Shown here piece by piece: positions 59,956 through 64,000 of a stretch of 64,000 bases of DNA (position 1 is its first letter; every line of letters begins with the position of its first letter). Under the pieces are notes generated by a model that saw only the letters and a program-made list of their open reading frames with translations, searched no databases and had not been told where the DNA came from. The stretch is from positions 1 to 64,000 of the forward strand of contig JALFDW010000037.1 of assembly GCA_022778545.1 (NCBI GenBank), given 5' to 3'. The stretch comes from a bacterium. GTDB lineage: Bacteria > Bacillota > Clostridia > Christensenellales > CAG-138. The position numbers and the translations under genes were made by a program.

Positions 59956-60184
59956 CGCCTGGAACGCCAAGCACGCCCGTAATGAGCGCGTTGAGCGCAT
60001 TGATTGGGATGGAAAGTGAAAAGAACCCGCCGATAAAGTTGAACAGGAACAGAACCACCGCGCCGAGGAGCGCGTTGACCACAAGCTTCCAAAGCACTTT
60101 AAGCGGGAAGGAAAGCAGCTTGCAGAAAAGCCAGAGAACCAGCAGACCTGCGGCAAACGCCAAAATGGAACCAAAGGGATTCAT
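59921..60184 (-). CDS. bofA: BofA-like pro-sigma-K processing inhibitor family protein
   Basis: An 87-residue membrane protein. Three hydrophobic helices with VVLFLFNFIGGFFSLSIPIN (the conserved NxxG and PxN region) match BofA, which holds the SpoIVFB protease inactive in the forespore membrane. The neighbour DUF2508 gene gives the same order as yaaL-bofA in Bacillus. It ends inside the convergent lipoprotein gene. Confidence 0.85.
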   Translation of the reverse strand: MNPFGSILAFAAGLLVLWLFCKLLSFPLKVLWKLVVNALLGAVVLFLFNFIGGFFSLSIPINALNALITGVLGVPGVILLLVLQWIL

Positions 60185-60237
60185 GTCCGACCTCCATCAT
60201 ATTACCGGGCGGGCATGGATCCCTTTTCCGTCCGGCT

Positions 60238-60468
60238 TTATTGGTGCTCGTTCCCGTTCCGCGCTCTTTTGCGGAGCAGGAACATATATTTTCTGCGCGC
60301 GGTCTCCATATCGTAGATCGCGTAATCCATAAGTTCCGGATCGCTCACGCTCTCAAAAAAGCGCGTTGCGTCCTTCCATTGCTGCAGCGCCGCGCGGACC
60401 TCCGCCTCCTCGGCACATTCTTTGCGCTCCCTGCCCATAAGGCGCGGGAGCAGGCCTGTGATCGCCAT
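60238..60468 (-). CDS. DUF2508 (YaaL-like) protein
   Basis: A 76-residue helical, charged protein with RAALQQWKDATRFFESVSDP and DYAIYDMETARRKYMFLLR, the DUF2508 pattern. It is 53 bases upstream of bofA, as in Bacillus (yaaL). Function unknown, probably linked to sporulation. Confidence 0.82.
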   Translation of the reverse strand: MAITGLLPRLMGRERKECAEEAEVRAALQQWKDATRFFESVSDPELMDYAIYDMETARRKYMFLLRKRARNGNEHQ

Positions 60469-60554
60469 TGTTTCACCTCCGAAGGAGTTTTATCAGCAAG
60501 TATGCTCCAATTCCGGAAGTTTATACCTTTCATCGGCTATCGCGGCCCGGCATG

Positions 60555-62480
60555 TTATTTTGCAGCGGGGATGGCATACGTTGCGCGGACAACGTCGCCC
60601 ATCGTTGCGGGATCCGTGTAGCAAAGGTAGACCTCGCCCGCCCGGTTCGATACCGCAATGGACGCATACGGAAGATCTGCGATCACGCGGCTCTCGCCTG
60701 CAGCAACATCATAAGCCCAAAGGCGGTAAGGATATGCATCGTTTGACGCATCCGACCCGTCGCCTCCTTCGCCCGCGCTGCCGGAAAGGCGGTTTTCGAT
60801 GTAATAAAGCGTGCCCCCCTCGTAGGACCAGAGGAACGTATATACGGAGAATTCATCCGTGACGGTAGTAAGCGCGCCGCTCTGCATGTTGCGGATGCCA
60901 AAGTGCGCCCCCCCGCCGCCTGCGGAGTCATCGCCGGAAACACTGTATGCCATATAGCGCCCATCGTTTGAAAGGACGAATGCGCTGCCCTCCATAAAGC
61001 TGCGCCGCGTCCCCCCTTCCGGCTTGATGCGGTAGATCATCCCGCCGTTTTCAAGGGTCGTTTCAGTGAAATACAGCTCCCCGTCAAAGAACGCAAGGCT
61101 TCCTTCGTCCACGCCCTTTCGGTCCACCACGGTATGGCGCTTGTTTTCCGCAGGCACGTTGAAATCGTACTGGTGGATGGCGATCTCGCTCGAGCCGCCG
61201 ATGGAAAACACGCGGCCGCCCATGCTGTCCCACACATAGGCGCTGACCGTGTCACCAAAGCCCATGTCCGTAAGGTCCGTCAAAAGCTCCTTCGTGTCCG
61301 TGTCAAACACATAGAGGTGCGCGCTTTCCGCAGCTCGTTCCAACACCGCAAGCTTCCGCCCATCCGGCGAGTACTTCACGGATTCGATCGTCTGGAATTC
61401 ATAGGAAAGCAGCGGTTTTGAAACGCCGGCCGCGCTTTGCACGCAGAGCAGCTGGTATTCATATGTTTCGCCCAGGCTGGTGCGCGTTACCTGCCGGCTG
61501 TAAAGGAAGCCGTCCCGCTCCGGCGTGGCGGCAAGGAACAATCCGTCCGGGATCAGCGGTTTAAGCGCAGTCTCTTCCCCATCGATACGCACGGGGAACT
61601 GGTCATAGGCCGCCACATATTCCATCGTTTCATCATATGCGGGCAGTTCGCCGTTTTTGAGTTTGACCACGTTCCAGTCCGAAGCCACCGCGCCGGGTTC
61701 CTGCTCCAGAATGCGCGCGCGGAAGCTCTCCGCTTCGGAGCCTGACGAAAAGCCGCCGGAGATCAGGAGCACCGTCTGCAGGTCCTTTGCAAGCACCGGC
61801 GTCATCCCGCATTCGCGCGAGAGCGTGCCCGCGCAATACGCATCATATGCGTTCGCCACAACATAGTAGCTCTCGCCCGCCGCGGCGTGTTCATCCTGAA
61901 CGATATCGATTGCCGCATCCGGAGTCGCCTCCGGGCCCGGCTGCGTTTCTTCCGCTGCAATGGGGCGGAGCAGGATCTCGATGCTCGTTTTTTTCTCCTC
62001 GACCTGGAAGGCCGCATCAGCGGAAAGCTCAAAATACAGCGTGAACGCTTCGCTGCCTGCAAACACCGTGCCGAAGCTGCCGAGCAGGAAATCGCTCGCG
62101 CTGAGGTCAAGCCCGCGCAGATAGTCCCAATATGTGATGGAATCAAACGACACCGCAAGCCGCGCGGGCTGCGGAAGCATCCGAACCGAAAAATGCGGCA
62201 CGTTCGCAGGCTCCCGTTCATCCGTTCCGCCGGATATCCGGCTGCCGCCGATGAACACAAGCGTCAGGCGCACATCCCCATTTTCCTCTGTGACCTGAAC
62301 GGAGTTGAGGTTCGCATTCTGCAATGTACCGCCGCCCGTAACCTCTCCCTTCGTCTCAAACCCGTCGAGAGGGTTGGCCTCGGGCGTTTCCTCCGCCGTT
62401 TCCCGCGCACACCCTGCAAAAGCAGAGAGCAGAAGGCAAAGGATCAGGCTGACCGATAGTCCTTTTTTCAAAAAACGCAT
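60555..62480 (-). CDS. Lipoprotein with beta-propeller-like (TolB/WD40) domain
   Basis: A 641-residue lipoprotein. The signal peptide LILCLLLSAFAGC ends in the lipobox Cys near residue 24. Residues about 40-180 form an AMIN-like or other beta domain, with VTEENGDVRLTLVFIGG. From residue 330 repeats such as SVKYSPDGRKLAVLER, AFVLSNDGRYMAYSVSG and FLWSYEGGTLYYIENR are beta-propeller blades. It probably binds a polymer or protein on the cell surface. Co-oriented with DUF2508 and bofA. Confidence 0.8.
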   Translation of the reverse strand: MRFLKKGLSVSLILCLLLSAFAGCARETAEETPEANPLDGFETKGEVTGGGTLQNANLNSVQVTEENGDVRLTLVFIGGSRISGGTDEREPANVPHFSVRMLPQPARLAVSFDSITYWDYLRGLDLSASDFLLGSFGTVFAGSEAFTLYFELSADAAFQVEEKKTSIEILLRPIAAEETQPGPEATPDAAIDIVQDEHAAAGESYYVVANAYDAYCAGTLSRECGMTPVLAKDLQTVLLISGGFSSGSEAESFRARILEQEPGAVASDWNVVKLKNGELPAYDETMEYVAAYDQFPVRIDGEETALKPLIPDGLFLAATPERDGFLYSRQVTRTSLGETYEYQLLCVQSAAGVSKPLLSYEFQTIESVKYSPDGRKLAVLERAAESAHLYVFDTDTKELLTDLTDMGFGDTVSAYVWDSMGGRVFSIGGSSEIAIHQYDFNVPAENKRHTVVDRKGVDEGSLAFFDGELYFTETTLENGGMIYRIKPEGGTRRSFMEGSAFVLSNDGRYMAYSVSGDDSAGGGGAHFGIRNMQSGALTTVTDEFSVYTFLWSYEGGTLYYIENRLSGSAGEGGDGSDASNDAYPYRLWAYDVAAGESRVIADLPYASIAVSNRAGEVYLCYTDPATMGDVVRATYAIPAAK

Positions 62481-62552
62481 TGCATTTACTCCTTATCAGG
62501 CATAGCCGCAAAACTGCCGGCTGTCGCACTGGTGATCTATGTTTACGAACTG

Positions 62553-62558
62553 ATTATA
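62553..62558 (-). promoter_or_regulatory. Probable -10 box of the propeller lipoprotein
   Basis: TATAAT on the minus strand, 73 bases before the gene; no good -35 is visible. Confidence 0.45.
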
Positions 62559-62643
62559 GCATAAAAGCGGCAGAGCGGGAACGCCGCGCGCGGATTTCAG
62601 CGCCGATTTCATAGTTTGTTTCCAAAATAAAAAGGCAAAAGTG

Positions 62644-62672
62644 TTTTCAGGCCGCGGCAGATTTGCTATAAT
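62644..62672 (+). promoter_or_regulatory. Promoter of the zinc-ribbon membrane protein
   Basis: TTTTCA (62644-62649) and TATAAT (62667-62672) with a 17-base spacer, 36 bases before the start codon. Confidence 0.65.
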
Positions 62673-62707
62673 GAATTGATTTATTCCTGTATAGGAGGTT
62701 TTTCAAT

Positions 62708-64000
62708 ATGAAATGCAAGGTATGCGGCGCAAACAACGAGGATTACCTCGAGTACTGCGAAAACTGCGCCGCTCCGCTTACGCCTGACGAGCCGGAACCC
62801 GAGCCCGCCGAGGATTCCTACGTTGCCTCCACAGGCGAAACGCCGCCGGCATGGGGTTTTGTCCGCGCGCCGCAATGGCCGAAGCCTGAATTTGACGCCA
62901 ACACCGTCAGCGAGGAGGATATCCCCGCATCCTATTCTTCCCGCTTCAACCCGCGCCCCGCACAGCAGCAGGCCTCTGCACAGCAGCCCGCTGCGCCCGC
63001 GCCCGGCGAACAGGGGTACAGCAACAACGTTCGCGTGCATACGCCCGTTCAGGAGCCCACACCGGCATTTGCTGCCGCGGAGCCCGAAGAAGAGCTCGTG
63101 CGCCCGTATACGCCCACGCGCAGCGCAAACACAACGCGCGTCGCAAAGCCTTCTTCCGTAAAGAAGGCCGCCCCGCTTCCGAAGGCGCCTGTTGAGGACA
63201 CGGCGGCGGACGATTTCGACGACTTTGACGATTTCGACGACCTCGAATACAACGTGAAGCCATCCCGCAGCAAAAAGCGCGGCGGCACGCATTCCCGCAA
63301 CATGCTCTTCATCGCAGCCGTCGCGGTGCTCGTCGTGCTCATTGCCGTTTTTGCGATCATCTACCTGAACCGGAACTTCAACGGCAGCGTCGGCGCGTTC
63401 TTCGCTTACACGTTCGGCGGAAATCCGTTCCCGAAGCCCGCGACCATTACGTCCACGCAGATGGATTCCGGCGCTCCAGCTTATATCGTGACGGTGTATT
63501 GCAAGAACAATTATACTGCCCGTTTTACCTCGGGTGAGACCGTACGCGAAGACATAGTTGGTGCGCATGCCAAAAACTGCGTCGCATGGCGCATCCCGGA
63601 AGAGATCTTCCTGCCCGATGCTCCCATCGCAGAAAGCGAGCTGCATGTCAAGCCTGCCGTTGTGGTCATCAGCCCCAACGGCAAAGAAACGCCCGTTGAA
63701 TTCGAGGATGAGATCGTCATCCAGATCCCCGCGATCGAGATGACCGTCACTTCCCCCACCGTGAGCGATTTCACCACGGACACCGCCGTTGTTCCCATCA
63801 CAGGCACGGTCAGCGACAACACGGCCGGCGTGTATGTGAACGAGACGCAGATCCCCATCGACGAATCGGGCAATTTCTCCACAACCTACACCCTGCCTGA
63901 GGACGGCTCCTATACCGTCACGATCGAAGCGCGCAAAAACCGGTACCAGACGGCCTCTCAGACCTTCAACATCACCTACGGCACGGGTGCGACGCAGGAT
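62708..64000 (+). CDS. Zinc-ribbon, single-pass membrane protein with Ig-like extracellular domain (3' truncated)
   Basis: The reading frame is open for 431 codons to the window end. It begins with a zinc ribbon (MKCKVCGANN and CENC; Cys 3, 6, 17, 20), then a long Pro/Gln/Glu-rich disordered region, an acidic repeat (DDFDDFDDFDDLEY, about residues 168-181), a basic stretch, and one membrane helix (about 198-221, NMLFIAAVAVLVVLIAVF). The outside part contains a bacterial Ig-like module (SPTVSDFTTDTAVVPITGTV, about residue 347). AGGAGG nine bases before the ATG fixes the start. Similar zinc-ribbon membrane proteins are common in Clostridia; the function is unknown. Confidence 0.85.
   Translation, partial: MKCKVCGANNEDYLEYCENCAAPLTPDEPEPEPAEDSYVASTGETPPAWGFVRAPQWPKPEFDANTVSEEDIPASYSSRFNPRPAQQQASAQQPAAPAPGEQGYSNNVRVHTPVQEPTPAFAAAEPEEELVRPYTPTRSANTTRVAKPSSVKKAAPLPKAPVEDTAADDFDDFDDFDDLEYNVKPSRSKKRGGTHSRNMLFIAAVAVLVVLIAVFAIIYLNRNFNGSVGAFFAYTFGGNPFPKPATITSTQMDSGAPAYIVTVYCKNNYTARFTSGETVREDIVGAHAKNCVAWRIPEEIFLPDAPIAESELHVKPAVVVISPNGKETPVEFEDEIVIQIPAIEMTVTSPTVSDFTTDTAVVPITGTVSDNTAGVYVNETQIPIDESGNFSTTYTLPEDGSYTVTIEARKNRYQTASQTFNITYGTGATQD

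Noticed and set aside
62681..63646. Minus-strand frame of 321 codons at the right end
   Set aside because: Antisense to the zinc-ribbon membrane protein, which has a strong ribosome site, promoter and recognisable domains.
1..64000. CRISPR arrays, tRNA or rRNA genes, prophage or conjugative modules
   Set aside because: No regularly spaced repeats, no tRNA-like cloverleaf ends and no rRNA sequence were seen; the only mobile DNA is the IS3 end and the IS1182 element.

Overview
The window looks like a chromosomal segment of a GC-rich, endospore-forming Firmicute, probably a class Clostridia gut-type anaerobe. The evidence is Firmicute gene order (yicC-remA-gmk-rpoZ-coaBC; plsX-acpP-rnc-smc-ftsY; ylxM-ffh-rpsP-khpA-rimM-trmD-rplS; bofA beside a DUF2508 gene), sporulation genes (bofA, ylbJ, two small CotF-like coat proteins), a T-box leader, sigma-A promoters, and acetate fermentation genes (pta-ackA) with formate-THF ligase. 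No rRNA, tRNA, CRISPR array or prophage was seen. Taxonomy below class is not resolved.

Layout. 1-140 is the edge of an IS3-family element. 0.27-5.3 kb carries a cation diffusion facilitator, a sirtuin, an aminotransferase and an HtrA protease. 5.4-15.8 kb is minus-strand housekeeping: yicC-remA-gmk-rpoZ-coaBC, pcrA-ligA-AIR-synthase-like, and fhs. 15.9-16.07 kb holds an independent structured small RNA with a consensus promoter (6S-like candidate). 16.2-20.3 kb is pheST under a Phe-specific T-box, with a small membrane protein downstream. 20.3-24.5 kb is the main accessory locus: PIG-L deacetylase, NagB and a ROK regulator on the minus strand, a divergent ROK kinase, and between them the decayed remains of a peptide/oligosaccharide-type ABC ATPase gene. 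A frameshifted IS1182-family element (24.5-26.1 kb) separates this locus from the translation/SRP block. 26.1-38.1 kb is rplS to plsX, interrupted by two unknown genes (membrane protein plus possible ADP-ribosyltransferase-fold protein) between ylxM and ftsY. 38.2-43.8 kb holds rpmF-yceD, ackA-pta and the divergent tmcAL-ylbJ.

43.9-51.1 kb is a tight ten-gene minus-strand run: recX, birA, a P1/NylC-like peptidase, acpS, NAD(P)HX dehydratase, an amidohydrolase, 5-formyl-THF cyclo-ligase, rsmD, coaD and a coiled-coil protein. Coat genes, a lipoprotein pair and iscS-thiI follow. From 55.6 kb lie clpC, an amidase whose first zinc ligand is replaced, lipoproteins, bofA/DUF2508, and a membrane zinc-ribbon protein cut by the window end.

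How the genes work together. Most are core functions: replication/repair (ligA, pcrA, smc, recX), translation and export (pheST, ffh/ftsY, ribosomal proteins, tRNA modification), CoA, folate and lipid cofactors, and acetate energy metabolism. The likeliest candidate for something not well described is the amino-sugar locus. PIG-L deacetylase, NagB and a ROK kinase, with no NagA and a relic ABC ATPase, resemble the deacetylate-first chitin route known from Thermococcales. That reading is an inference from gene content. All calls were made by reading the sequence; no database search was run.
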